From Lumbricus rubellus (taxonomy: Eukaryota > Annelida > Clitellata > Crassiclitellata > Lumbricidae): 64,000 bases of DNA. The stretch covers positions 30,570,787-30,634,786 of the forward strand of contig OX243815.1 in assembly GCA_945859605.1 (NCBI GenBank), written 5' to 3'. A program made the position numbers and the translations under genes. Of this stretch, positions 1 to 33,400 are shown piece after piece. The notes under the pieces are model-generated. The model saw only the letters and a list, made by a program, of their open reading frames with translations. It did no database searches and was not told where the DNA came from. Position 1 is the first letter of the stretch, and every line of letters begins with the position of its first letter.

Positions 1-743
1 GGACCGAAGCATATACAGTATCTTTCGACAGAATCTAATGACGACGCTAACCCTAACCGATCCTCACGACGAATAAACCTGATCCTAACCGACACTCACG
101 GTCCCCGATACCGCAATCACGTCCTGTCAGTTCAGAAATCCAATCCTCAGATACAGTTCATGACTATTCCGTAAGCCAACAGTTAAGACCATTCATATAC
201 GCATTGTGCATGACTAGACACATGTGTGTATATATATCTACATCTGCATAAGTGTCTCTACTGAATAATAATTATCAGTCCACACAGTAAATAAATACAC
301 TAAACATTTCCCTGTAGGCATCTAATGCCTTCTTTTAACTCATGGCTTATAAACAGCAGTCTATAATTATTATATAATACAGACAATCAACCTGACGACA
401 CAATATAAATCTCAGTCCTGCCGAAATTATTTGCAAATTACAATGCGTCATCGACAATGAAATATAATTATTTATCTGCTCTAATGACGTAACGCAATTA
501 TCCTGCATCAATGACGAAATGGCGAAATACAATTATTATTATCCTGCCGAAGAAATATGCAAGAGTTACTGTATGAACCGAGCGTCATACAGAAGTGACT
601 CGTCCATCAGGAATGACGTAATCCTGCAGAATCTTGCAATATATAGATTATATATATATAATTATATATATAATTATATATATATATATATAAGCTGCAG
701 AATGACGTGTCCTACGTGTAGGCTACACCCAGCTGGGAGGGGT
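1..743. other. AT-rich flank downstream of the RGS gene
   Basis: No gene seen. The stretch is AT-rich, with an (AT)n tract near 643-692. Its right part should contain the RGS 3' UTR on the minus strand, but I could not pick out a convincing polyadenylation signal. Confidence 0.5.
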
Positions 744-21584
<20,841 letters not shown>

Positions 21585-21873
21585 CGTTAGACGTTGTTCC
21601 ACTGACTTAATTTGTTAATTACTGACACGTACGGACCGCAGTTAATCCCTTCTCTGGAATCGACACGCAACGTCTAAACTGACGTCACTCAAGTAGGCCT
21701 ATCTATATTGGAAATCCAGGACTATATAACAGGTCGGAGGGTTCGTGCCTGATTTATAGCCGACTCCAGTTACAAATCGTTTAGTCCATCTATTGCTGAA
21801 CTGAAAAAGGTCTTCTCAGAAATGAGCTAAAGACCAAAACGTCACTTATCTTAAGCGTAGGCTTAATCTCCCA

Positions 21874-21946
21874 ATTTCTAAAGAGTCACTCGAAAGCCAA
21901 GCGCAGGGCACCAGCTTATTCACGAGCGCCGTTCATGAATATGTTT
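21874..21946 (-). mobile_element. SINE/LINE 3'-tail fragment
   Basis: Reverse complement contains GTGAATAAGCTGGTGCCCTG and GCTTGGCTTTCGAGTG, matching 58600-58678 and, more distantly, 27431-27499. Confidence 0.7.
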
Positions 21947-22849
21947 ATTTAAAGAGTTTCCAAACCACTGTTCGAGAGATTCGAGCACGCACAAGTGGAT
22001 GATCAGTCCAAGGTCGGATTTTGGACGAAATATTTCACAAAGACAACTGTCCATATGATCATTTCTAGGATAGCAAAATCCAGTTCTTTGCAAGCTACGA
22101 TTGTTGTGCTTCTGTCTAAAAATGTTTCCTTTCCACTGAACTATACCAATAAAAACGTTCTTTATCTTCGCTCCTTCGTTTACTCTCTCCCTCTATCTAT
22201 CTCTCTATCTCGTCTGCTGCTCACTCTCTCTCTCTCTCTCGCTTGCCTCTGCACCGTGCCGCGCATTCGCCGAGCGGTCCATTCGCCAGCTGTGGGGGAG
22301 TCAGGTCTACAGCTGCACAAAATAAACACTCGGAACAGCTGGTCTTAGAAGGATATCGAGACAACCTTGGCCCCAAAACTCAACGGAGCCTAAGAGCTAG
22401 ACGAAGACAGAGAGGACTTGCGGTGCAGAGGGCACCAGAGTCTTGAGAATATTCTATAGGTTTGTGGTTGGTCTGTGCTCGCTTCGTTGGATTGGGTTAG
22501 CCGACGGCATCAGGCACAGAACTATTAAATCAGAGGTAGCCCTTAACTTCCCTTAAGCTTTTCTTTGCGTGTGGAAACGGTCCCGTTTCTTCCCAGCTGT
22601 TTCTCGTTTGCGAGGAGGCGATATTTCGAACCGACTTCTTCTGCACCGAACTTGCTCTCTTAATTCACCGTCCACCGAAGTATCAGCTTTTCACGTTTCC
22701 ACCCATGCCAGATAAACTGTCGGCTATTGGTCGAGCTGTCTCCGGAACCAGACAATTAAGGGGAATGGTCGGGCCACACGTCGAGATGCATGACGGGCGT
22801 CAAGGAGGCGAAATAATAGGATAATGACATTGGCAGTCAGGGATAAGGC

Positions 22850-22975
<126 letters not shown>

Positions 22976-23547
22976 TGTAAAAAAGTCACACTTTTTAATG
23001 GAAGGCGAGAAATGCAAGGCAAGTCTAAAAAGAGCCTACCACACATGCACCTACAACGGAACCGAGCTCCTTTAAGCGGTCGATAAAAAAATTCTGAAAT
23101 CATGACGTTGTCCAAAATTCCAAATAAGAAGGCATCAAATGATAATCACAAAAAATAATCTTTTTAACACTGGCTCAGACGCTTACGAAATCACTTTAGT
23201 GATCAATGATCGTGACAAACAAGAAAATCTTTTCAAATGAACCATAGACCTGATACAAGACAATACAATTGCATAGGCCTTTTGATTATAGGCCTATTGC
23301 ACTGCCCTTTAAATATTCAAATGTTAAAAATTTAATGCTGGGCTGGGAGCGCTCCTGGGAAGATTTCTCGAAGGGGAACTCAATAGCGCTAAGCCTATAA
23401 TAGGATGAATGAATTCCAAAGTTGAACAGTATCAATACAAAGTTCGGAACTGTTTATTACCATACGACAGAGTAGCCTATATAATAGGCTATATCAACGG
23501 CGGTAAGCGCAGCAGTGACAATTTATGAGGGAAGGACTTAACTCAAG

Positions 23548-23549
<2 letters not shown>

Positions 23550-23615
<66 letters not shown>
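23550..23615. repeat. TA microsatellite
   Basis: Uninterrupted (TA)n of about 65 bp. Confidence 0.95.
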
Positions 23616-23617
<2 letters not shown>

Positions 23618-23841
23618 TATACAGCCTAACATTCTCGGTCATGGCTCGAACCCGTACGCGTTGCGTCATGGTTCAGCGTTTTAAGCAATCGGTCATCATA
23701 AGATAGCCTAAGCAACACGATAAAAAGACATCATCTGTAACCTATATCCTATGTACCTTGATTTAGAGACGCCAGAGTTATGCAGGGTTAGAAGGCGAAT
23801 GTCACGTATAGCCTAACCATGCAGGCTACAAAACGGCTTGC

Positions 23842-24147
23842 TTATGGGCGTACACACATAGGGTCGGGAGGGGCACTGGAAAAATAATTGACACCTATCT
23901 TTAACTAGCCTACTACTTTTAGGGTTTTAATCCTAATAGATTTCCTTGCAGGCTTGCACAAAGAAACCAACGTAGCCTACTAAATAATGATACACAAAGT
24001 GAAAATGAGAAATTTTGAAACTTCTATGAAAATTATAGCCTACCGGTACCATAATATTATTTGCATTTCTCAGCCTCCTGCAATTTTTGTTACCGTGGCC
24101 ATTGTTTTGCTCCTCCTGCAAAAAATAAAATTTTTGCGGGTGCGTAG
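23842..24147. mobile_element. Decayed MITE related to 48139-48854
   Basis: Left end TATGGGCGTACACACATAGG and right end TTTTTGCGGGTGCGTA resemble the CATGGGCGCCCGCACATAGG and TTTCTGCGGGCGCCCATG ends of the intact copy. Internal similarity includes ggggcac-tggaaaa. No target duplication is readable. Confidence 0.5.
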
Positions 24148-24216
24148 GCCTATAATAGGACTGTAGGCTAACTGCAATGTATATTAGCGTCATTCAACAA
24201 TCACGGGTGGAGTATG

Positions 24217-24492
24217 CATGGGCGGAGTTTATCAGGGGCTAGGGGGGGCTCAAGCCCCACAAGAAGGCCCAGATTCAGGTTTTTACCATGAAAATAGTAT
24301 CTTTTCTGGGCCTTCTTGGTGGGGGTTAGCCCCCCCTCCCCAAGAAGGCCCAGAGCCCCAGACTCGAAAATATGGCTCTTTCTCATGAACGAAACTTCAA
24401 CCGAATGACTAAAAAATGTCATCAACTTTTTGGGCCGAAAGTCCAAGTTTTTTAGCTTCCCCCTCAAGAACGGAAACCAAACTACGCCCATG
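24217..24492. mobile_element. hAT-like MITE, 276 bp, exact target duplication
   Basis: Inverted ends CATGGGCGGAGTTTA and CATGGGCGTAGTTTG. The 8-bp duplication GGAGTATG lies at 24209-24216 and 24493-24500. Internally it has an inverted pair around AAGAAGGCCCAG and, at about 24402-24436, the reverse complement of the AAAGTTGATGAC...GTCAT hairpin module. Confidence 0.88.
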
Positions 24493-24550
24493 GGAGTATG
24501 TTTTAGGCTAAGGAAGCGATCATTATCCTAAGTAGACAGTCCTGACTAAC

Positions 24551-24613
24551 CTGGATCTTGCGGAAGAGACGGTAACTCTGCAGACTGCTGCACAGCGTGA
24601 CTTCTTCACACAT
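24551..24613 (-). CDS. Possible alternative first exon of the RGS gene
   Basis: ATG opens 21 codons (MCEEVTLCSSLQSYRLFRKI then Q) to CCAG|gttagt, again phase 0, so it could splice to the exon at 3339-4127. Many R4 RGS proteins start with Met-Cys and a short amphipathic helix, which this resembles loosely. The frame stays open upstream. It could equally be chance. Confidence 0.25.
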
Positions 24614-25070
24614 CTCGACGACTGAACTGCTTGAACTTTCTGCACTGTTCGCTTTATAATAGGTTACGTCGACGGCGAATTGAACGAACGATTGAAGCAG
24701 ATGATGACCTATTATAATAATAGGCAAGTAGGCTGCTTTCCTGACACACGCACGCCACCTCACGACTGTTCTTAGGAGGCTACCGAGACACGACCCAAGG
24801 TTCAGGACCTTTAGCTGCTGTCGATATATAATATACGCAGTGCACAGATGTCAATGTCCATCCATAAAGATATATACTCCTTTCTTCCCTTTAGTGATAC
24901 AGCTAGCGCCCTCCATCTCGATCTTGACTTATTTAAACTTCCCACGCGTATTGAGACGCCAAGGGCAAATGTAGGCTACAGGTCTACGCTGAGACATGCA
25001 CTATTGTCAGAAGTAGGCTATCAGAAATGTCGGTTTATTGAATGAACAAATAGGCTAAAGAGCTCATTAT

Positions 25071-25230
25071 AAAAATTGTGGAAAAATAACGGGGTTTGTT
25101 TGGGGGGGGGGGGGCGGGGTAGGACTATGATACACGTGGAGTTGGGACGTGAAGAGCAGACTTTACTATGGGTCCTAAGAAAGACTGGGGGTTGAAACCC
25201 CTCAACCCCTTGGTAAAAATTCTCACCCTG
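25071..25230 (-). mobile_element. Second copy of the 16099-17084 repeat, uninterrupted
   Basis: The reverse complement starts CAGGGTGAGAAT and ends CCACAATTTT. It aligns with the remnant at 16.1/17.0 kb and shows the pre-insertion structure of that locus. Confidence 0.65.
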
Positions 25231-26334
25231 ATAAGGCCTAGATAAAAACAACTTACTGTATAACAGACAAAAGTATAGCAATTAACAATAATATTTAAAT
25301 CAGCTTTGACCTAAGCAAAATATAATTATGATTTAATAGGCCTACCCACATGTGTTTTTCTATGCAATGCTATTCTACACTAACTTCAAATAAAAGAGGT
25401 ATGTGGACAAGTGTTTAATCTAGTCCCTTTGCTTTGAAGGGGATCAGGTTTCTGGGGTGGGGGCGGTAGGGGATGGGGTGGGTGGGAGGGTGGCAGCCAC
25501 CGCTTAGGCGAACGGACAGTGGCAACACCCTTTACCGTTCATGTGACGAAATATATAGATGCAAAAAATATGTCTGAAAATTTTCTTAGGGGAATTTCAT
25601 TCCTGGGGGGGGGAAATTTCTCCTGGAGATGCCTAGATTAAACAGTTTACGGATATATACAGGTTTACGCATCAATACGTTATACGTTGCACATACATGT
25701 AGGCCTAGAGCGCATGAATGAATAACGTCATTGATTTTCACTGCGTCACCAGCTGGCTGCTCTACGAAGGGATAAACTCACGTTGATGCACTGAGAGTGC
25801 AGAAAGGTCGAAAGAGGCCAGCCGCCCCAGATTCATATGTACTGTTGTGAAAATATATGTACATTCATTATATGTACTGCATATATAAATATATGCTAAT
25901 ACACACACACAGTCACACACACACACTCACATACAGATAGATACACACACACTTATAAACATTCATGCTCATATGTATATCGATAGAAACACATACTGTA
26001 TGCATGCATATCTAATAAACGCCGATGTTACAATGCATAAAACCATAGAAATGCATAAAACAAGCCATGGACCAAGCAAAGATTATACAGCTGCATACAG
26101 CACAGCACAGCAACATATAAATATGTTTTTCAGCCCACAAATGAGCCATATGCAATTTCAAAGTATACGAGATAATGCAAGCACGTGTGCAAGTAGCTGA
26201 CCTTTTAATTGCATTCCAGCATTTAATTCCTGTAGTCAGTGCACGTGGGGCAACAATCGCGAGAGACACTTGTGCTGGATGACAACGTGATCTAAATGTA
26301 TGTGTTCACTACCGTGCATGTTTTTGATACATGT

Positions 26335-27096
26335 AATCATTCATTCACATTACGACTTGCAATCATATGTCATTCATTCACATTACGACTTGCAATCATA
26401 TGTCCTTCATTCACATTACGACTTGCAATCATATGTCATTCATTCACATTACGACTTGCAATCATATGTCATTCATTCACATTACGACTTGCAATCATAT
26501 GTCATTCATTCACATTACGACTTGCAATCATATGTCATTCATTCATATTATGACTTGCAATAATATGTCATTCATTCACATTATGACTTGCAATCATTAT
26601 GTCATTCATTCACATTACGACTTGCAATCATATGTCATTCATTCACACTACGACTTGCAATCATATGTCCTTCATTCACATTACGACTTGCAATCATATG
26701 TCATTCATTCACATTACGACTTGCAATCATATGTCATTCATTCACACTACGACTTGCAATCATGTCATTCATTCACATTATGACTTGCAATCATTATGTC
26801 ATTCATTCACATTACGACTTGCAATCATATGTCATTCATTCACACTACGACTTGCAATCATGTCATTCATTCACATTATGACTTGCAATCATTATGTCCT
26901 TCATTCACATTACGACTTGCAATCATATGTCATTCATTCACACTACGACTTGCAATCATATGTCATTCATTCATTCACATTACGACTTGCAATCATATGT
27001 CATTCATTCACATGACGACTTGCAATCATATGTCATTCATTCACATTACAACTTGCAATCATATGTCATTCATTCACATTACGACTTGCAATCATA
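26335..27096. repeat. 33-bp minisatellite, about 23 copies
   Basis: Unit made of ATTCATTCACATTACGACTT plus GCAATCATATGTC. Variants include CACTACG, CATTATG, a 1-bp insertion (CATTATGTC) and a 3-bp deletion (CATGTC). The period is a multiple of three, so three plus-strand frames stay open (e.g. MSFIHITTCNH repeated). Not a CRISPR: there are no spacers. Confidence 0.95.
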
Positions 27097-27174
27097 TTGC
27101 AATGCGTCAGTTCGAATTAATAATAAACATGAAAACTGAGTTTTATAAATCTTTCCAGTTCTTTTCTTTTGTCG

Positions 27175-27240
27175 TGGCTGGGCTGGGAGCGCTCGTGAGT
27201 AAGTTTCTTGAAGGGGCGCTACAGAAGTGCATAGAATAAA
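27175..27240 (+). mobile_element. SINE/LINE 3'-tail fragment
   Basis: GGGAGCGCTCGTGAGTAAG, then TTTCTTGAAGGGGCGCTA and an A-rich end. This is the common tail seen on the SINEs at 49.8 and 57.5 kb and the LINE remnant at 30.5 kb. It abuts the 33-bp minisatellite region. Confidence 0.65.
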
Positions 27241-27430
27241 CGAATATATATATTATGATATACCACCACTGTCACCTCTTCAAGTCACATTACCTCATGC
27301 ATTCTGAAAAGTCTCAATGGTCAACATTGACTAAAATGTAACCGGGCTCTGTGGAAATGTAAACAAATTCTGCATTAATCCTGCTGATCCTCTGCCTACT
27401 CTCAGGAGAGATTATGATTAACACAACTCT

Positions 27431-27499
27431 CATGAATAAGCTGGTGCCCTGTGCTTAGATTTTTACGTAGCGTTCTACAAATCTTGAGTATACGATTTG
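27431..27499 (+). mobile_element. SINE/LINE 3'-tail fragment, GAATAAGCTGG type
   Basis: ATGAATAAGCTGGTGCCCTG, then a diverged middle and TCTACAAATCTTGAG. Copies also at 58600-58678 and, inverted, 21874-21946. Confidence 0.6.
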
Positions 27500-27516
27500 T
27501 GATTAGGTTAGGCGTA

Positions 27517-27890
27517 GAAAAAAAATTGTTGTGTTTCCGGTAACCCGACCGACCCATTTTTACGGCCGCGACCCAAATATTTTTGTAAAAAAATTTTATT
27601 TAAAAAATTTTTTTTTTAAAATATTTTTTTAACATTTGTATTGACATAACATAAGAGACATCAACAAAATGAAATTAATAGGACTGTTTCTAGAGCAGTT
27701 TTAGGTGCAGACAGTCGGGAAATAGGCAGTTTATACTTGCTTAGAACACGTACTTTGTTTCAGCGTGCAAAAAAGACTAGTGACTTTTTCGGATAGTCAC
27801 TGCATAAAAATATTTTACAAAATAAAAATATTTTCCGACCTACCTACCAAATTTTTTTTAGCTCTGTTACCGGAAACACAACAATTTTTT
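27517..27890. mobile_element. MITE with ~26-bp terminal inverted repeats
   Basis: The arms share an A run followed by TTGTTGTGTTTCCGGTAAC with no mismatch. Flanks TAGGCGTA and TAGGCCTA form a 7/8 target duplication. The interior is AT-rich and non-coding. Confidence 0.75.
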
Positions 27891-28369
27891 TAGGCCTAAG
27901 CTATTTATTTTAAATCCTGGCATTAGATGCTTCCCATATTGGTGCTAAATTGAAGAAAATAAAAATTTTATGCATCATTGTAAGAAAATGCATACGTAAC
28001 TGTGTTGTAATGTCACCCAAGAGGATGGGTGGGGGTCAGATTCCTCATAGGGCAGAAAGGTATTTTGAGTCAGCTCTGTTGTACGGTACATCCTCTAATT
28101 GAAATCAGCTCTAACTTAGCGAACTGACCAATACACTGTCAGCCTGGCTATCAGGACTGACAATCATCTTAGGCCTACCATCATGTGCTATTCACTAAAC
28201 TGGCAATGGACGAAACAGAAACACTTGTGTACACATGTTGAAACTTTCGTTATATTGCTACAACATGTCTCCAGAATATATTGCTGAGAAATTGATCATA
28301 GTCCATGAATTATACCTGCTAATGTCTGAGCAACAGAAGTTGACAAAACAGGAAATTATAAATCTCTAC

Positions 28370-28756
28370 CAGGGCCGGATTAAGCAATGTCGGGGCCCTG
28401 TTCGAGAATTTTTGTGGGGGCCCTGTTCGAAAAATTTTTGCGGAAAATTTGTAAAATTTTTCAGAAAAATCATACCATTTCATCCGCCAAAAAAGTTGAT
28501 GACCTTTTTTTTTTTTTTTTTTTTTTAGTCATCCGCCGAAATTTTTCCGAAAATTATACCATTTCATCCGCCAAAAAAGTTGATGACCTTTTTTTTTTTT
28601 TTTTTTTTTTTTGTCGTCCGCAAAAATTTTGGGAAAAATAGCCGTGTGGCCGAAATTTGCTAAAAAAATTTTTTTTTTACACATTTGTGGGGGCCCCCTA
28701 AAGTGTGGGGGCCCCTGTTCGGCCGAACATGTTGAACATGCCTTAATCCGGCCCTG
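28370..28756. mobile_element. hAT-like MITE, 387 bp, target duplication 7/8
   Basis: Perfect ends CAGGGCCGGATTAAG both ways, flanked by ATCTCTAC (28362-28369) and GTCTCTAC (28757-28764). Inside are two tandem units reading CCGCCAAAAAAGTTGATGAC, C, a long T run, then a GTCATCC or GTCGTCC arm. The module is shared with the element at 10410-10810, whose termini differ. Confidence 0.88.
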
Positions 28757-28947
28757 GTCTCTACCAACTGTTAACCAACCTGGTTAGGTAAAAAGTCAAA
28801 ATATCATGTGTTGCTATTTGTCAGTCTTTGTATTCCTTAAAAAGGCTGACACAAATTCACCCTGAAATCACATAAACTCACATAGAAGACTTTTAAAAGA
28901 CAAACCTTACCTGAATAAACTGCCCTATATAATAGTACTGTCTAGAT

Positions 28948-29596
28948 CAGTGGTGTAGCTGGGTATATGCATGCCAGGTCCTTGCCAGGGGCAAGTAAAG
29001 GCAATCACACCCACCCAAGCCACCCTCTAGCATAAATGTTGAATTTCAACGCAAAACAACAATTTAGAAAACATCATTTTGTTGAACATTAACTGATAAC
29101 AAAACCTAAAAGTAAAAAAAACCTAACAACAAAACTTTTCCAGCCTTGATAGCTGCACATTTTGATAACTTCATGACCCGTTCCCATGAGTAAGTAATAT
29201 ATGACAGCTCCTAACCCAACTAGGACCTGAAGGAAGTTCAGGCAATATTTCCTCCTGCCACACAGAGAGAAAGAGAGTCAGACGGACAGGAATCGATAGA
29301 AAGAGGGAGACAGGGCGGTTGGTAGAAAAATGACTACTTACTAGTACTTAGACAGCAGTCACTAATTTATAATCTTAAATGCAATACTAAGAATGGCTGC
29401 AAAGAACAAGATAAGTAGAGAGCTGCAACTTGATTGGCCAATAGACTAGTACACAACATCTACAGTAGGCCAAACGAACTTGAAGTTTTTTTACTGAAAG
29501 CAAACGATAAAACTCTATCTAAAATTTAATTTTGCCGCCCTTGGATGGCGTTGCCCAGGGTGATCGCACCACTTGCCCCTTCAAACAACATCACTG
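28948..29596. mobile_element. hAT-like element, 649 bp
   Basis: Ends CAGTGGTGTAGC and, inverted, CAGTGATGTTG. Flanks GTCTAGAT and ATCCAGAT match at 6 of 8 positions. CAGTGGTG-type termini are common in animal hAT elements. No transposase frame. Confidence 0.65.
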
Positions 29597-30268
29597 ATCC
29601 AGATACCATGTTACACTTAAATTAACAGTAATCCATCAGCAAATTCATGATCATAAAATAAGAGTAATTATTAAATTATATAATAAATTCACAGTGGATG
29701 TATTCAAACTTGAATATCTCATTGCTGACATTCTTTCACAGAAAAACAGCCGAGTTAAACATAAAAAATGCATAAATATTACGGTAAGTCTCATCGAGTC
29801 GTAATACTGCTAAGACATGGAAGAGCCAAACATTCCTGAATAAGAAGACACAATAAAACAATCTATCCTAAACATAAACCACATCAGACACTGGAGATGA
29901 CATTCATAAATACAATACAAATACATTACGTCAAATTCCTCAATAGAAACGATAGCAACAGAATACTTTGCAAACTGCACATCAGCTATGGGCTTGCTCG
30001 TCTGGAATCTAAAATTAAACGGTTCTCGTTCCAATCTGGACTAATGCCTTTACAACTAATGCAACTGATTGAGGAAAAAACTGGTTGAACACACAAGCGA
30101 GCTAATGACTCGGTTAAAATGGAATGAAGCTAGAATAAAGCAATCAAATAATATCAATTTTGATGCATCTGTAAAAGCCGACGCAGCTTAGACTGACCCA
30201 TTTAGAAAGTGGACAATTTCTTGGTTGCGGAAACAGGTCAAAACGCACGACTGGTCTACTCTGAAATG

Positions 30269-30481
30269 TTACTTAAGTTTGCTAGTGTCAATGCGAGCGA
30301 TGTATGACTCGTGGAAAGAGCCGAGGTAGAGAACTCCAGCAACGTCTTCCACTTCTGCTATCAATCGAACGCGCTCTCCATCAATATCCATCAGTGTACG
30401 AACAATTTTTCCGTTATTGTTCAATTCCAGTATCATCGTACCACCTACTGGAATGACGTTGACTGGAGAGAGCTTCACCAA
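30269..30481 (-). CDS. APMAP: APMAP exon 9
   Basis: Acceptor tttttgcag|TTGGTG, phase 0. It encodes residues 356-425: LVKLSPVNVIP, MILELNNNGKIVRTLMDIDG, VLYLGSFHESYIARIDTSKL, then K and stop. This is the last propeller blade. Confidence 0.95.
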   Translation of the reverse strand: MVKLSPVNVIPVGGTMILELNNNGKIVRTLMDIDGERVRLIAEVEDVAGVLYLGSFHESYIARIDTSKLK

Positions 30482-33400
30482 CTGCAAAAAAACACATCAA
30501 TCCATAATTTTTAGAAGTGCACTACTAAAACAAATGCCCTATTAGACGACCTTGTGGCTCCACATGCACTCACAGCCATCACACAGACTAAATCTTTCTC
30601 GATTGTGGATTCCTCTGTTTGGAATAGCCTTCCCTTTGGCCTGTGTTCCCTTCCATGGAACTTGTCTAACTCTTTCCATAAGCTACTCAAGAGATTCCCC
30701 GTTGTCATCCCTGAGTCAGGAGTGCCTTTGAATAGTTATCTTGAAGGAGTGCTATGTAAACTTGATAGACACAGATACATAGATCAACAGATAGAAAAAT
30801 AAAGAAATCAAGTTTTAAAAATCCCGACCTGTGTTACAAAAAAGATTATTTTCAAACTGACCTAATAAGTGACAAGTGGTGCCTTTCCTCCACCAAGGTC
30901 ACAACTATGTAAGACACAGAACAACTTCCTTCCAAAATTTAGGGGTTCACTTATTTGCAAGGTTGAATTGTACTTGAGCTTATATAGCATATACGGTAAA
31001 CCACAAGGAAATGTTTTTAAAAATAATTTTCATCAATAGTCAGTTTTATAATTGGAATAATGTGTCATGCGAACCTGGGTTACTAACAGGCGAAGCCATG
31101 TTCGAGAAGCAAAAAAATCCAACGAATTAAAAGTTTTGCCGTGATGTCGGACAAACGGGGCTCCCACCCAGAATCCGCCACTGGCGCTAAGCTTGATGTT
31201 GTCTGGAGTGCCCGGTAGATTTTCAGCAAACACTTCTGCCCGACCAGCATTGATCCCCTTGATGTTATATCTGATGACAAAAGAAGATAATTGCCATCAT
31301 GATTCATTACTAATATAATAATTTACTATTGTGATTACTCATTGTTATTGGAATCCATTGGATCAAAGTTCTCAAGATGTGCAGTGCAACGGAGAGTAAA
31401 GTATGGAACAGACAGTTAATCTTTCTTTTTAAGTTACTCTGTCTTCAAACAAGTTCCATATGTAGTGCAACTCCATTAAATGCTGCTTATCATTATTATT
31501 ATTTTTGCAGCCCTTAGAAAGAATTATATACTAAGGGTGAGATGAAAGAATAATTTCTCTCAGTGTCCTGCTTTTCTACAATACATACATATACAATTAT
31601 ACGCATATGATATTGTGTGTGTGCATGCGTGTGTGGCTGTGTGCGTGTGTTTGCACTTACATAGCACCTCTAGCTAATGATAATGCATCGGGCAATGGCA
31701 TTGAACAACTGGCTAAAGAACTTTCTCTATGACCTTAAAATCAAACTGTATTGAGGATGATCTTCAAACTCTTGTGCTACAACATTATGTGTTATCATGG
31801 AAAACAAGAGCACTTTACTGTTAAACAGCTTACAAGTGACTCAAATATATACTAAACCATAAATATTAATTAGAATATAATAATCCACAATTAAGCAAAC
31901 AGCTTAAAAGTGACCCAAATATAAACTAAACCATAAATATTAAATAGAATATAATAATCCACAATTAATTAAACAGCTTAAAAGTGACTCAAATATAAAC
32001 TAAACCATAAATATTAAATAGATAATAATCCACAATTATTTTAAAATCAAACTTAAGATGAAAACAGAAGTTTTATAAGAATTACTTGAGAATTCTGGCA
32101 GCAAAAGTTTCGCAGACAAGGAGGAAGTCCTCGTATCGGGACAACTGAATTCCATTCGCAAAACGAAGGTTCTCCAGCAGAACGACCGTTGTGTTCTTGA
32201 CTGGATCATATCTAAGAAGTCTGAAGTATCAGACAATTTGTTCATTATCATATCTTACGTGTGAATGTATGTTACAAACAACAGCTCTAAGAAGCCCCCC
32301 TCAAGGTGAGGTTTTTATTAGGATGATATATTTGGTTCATTGAACTGCTGCTGATATATCAAGTCAGACAGTTACAATGAAAGAAATGATCAAAGAAAAT
32401 TTAAAAACTTCAATCCAATCAGCGTAAGTCAGATAGAGGGGCAATGGCTGAGTGTCTATATAGAAGTCGGGAAATGTAATTTTTTGTCCTTTATCGGGAA
32501 TTCAAAGCTATGAGGACGGGGTCGACAGACGATTGGTGTGAAAAGAGTAACTAGAGTGCGTGAGTCAAGTCGCACCACAGCTCGCAGTAGTTGTTCTTCA
32601 ACGTTAAGTACAAGCGCTTCTACATTACAAGCCTTGAACAGTTCTGCTCAACCATGTGCATCAAGGCCAGAAGTAAATGTTGTAATGTTGCAAAGACAGG
32701 AAAAGACACTGTCTGCAGCAGAGATTCAGACACGTTTGACTGTGGGTGCAAAGATGAGAAAAACTGGCAAATTCGTAGTGTAGAACAAAATAAGGTTAAC
32801 CAATTTTTCAGTCAGTAATTACTGAGTGGGTGGGACACCTAATTTGCCAGTAAAAAGACAGATAAGCAGTAAATCACACAATAAATTGGAACCTTGATGG
32901 AAGAAGACACGTGCAGATCCAACGAAATGAGACAAAAAGAAATAGCAGTGGAAAGATCTATGGTGTAGACAAATACACAGACCTGCATAAAAAAACACTA
33001 AGCCCTTAGTGTGCTGAACCCAATGAGAGAAACTGAACACTCATGAAATTGGAGCTTGCTCAGGATTGCGGAGATTGCTTACAGAAAGAAATGCAGGAAG
33101 ACAAATCACTTCATTTTCAACTTCAGACTCACTTTTTCAACTACTTATCCACCACAGTTAATAAATCCCTACTCATAAGTCTGTCTTAATGGACCAATCT
33201 TCAGGCTACTGAACAGATTTAGTATAGTTTAATTCAACGCCCCATATATCAGACACTAACTTGAAAGAAGCTACTACCAGTAATGATTAATAACTAAGGA
33301 AAAGTAGTCTGGTCGACTTAGTCAATTAACTGCTAGAGTTACCATACCCAACCTTACATTTAATTTGGTATATTTTTTTGGTCACATAGCAAAACAATAT

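Noticed and set aside
30..80. CTAACCCTAACC near the window start, resembling telomeric repeat
   Set aside because: Only two units, followed by degenerate CCTAACCGA-type sequence and then ordinary gene DNA.
26296..27239. Regular array resembling CRISPR
   Set aside because: Units are contiguous with no unique spacers, and the host is a eukaryote; it is a 33-bp minisatellite.
32538..32818. Two overlapping plus-strand frames (75-81 codons) in APMAP intron 6
   Set aside because: Neither frame has a motif I recognise and no transposon ends were found around them.
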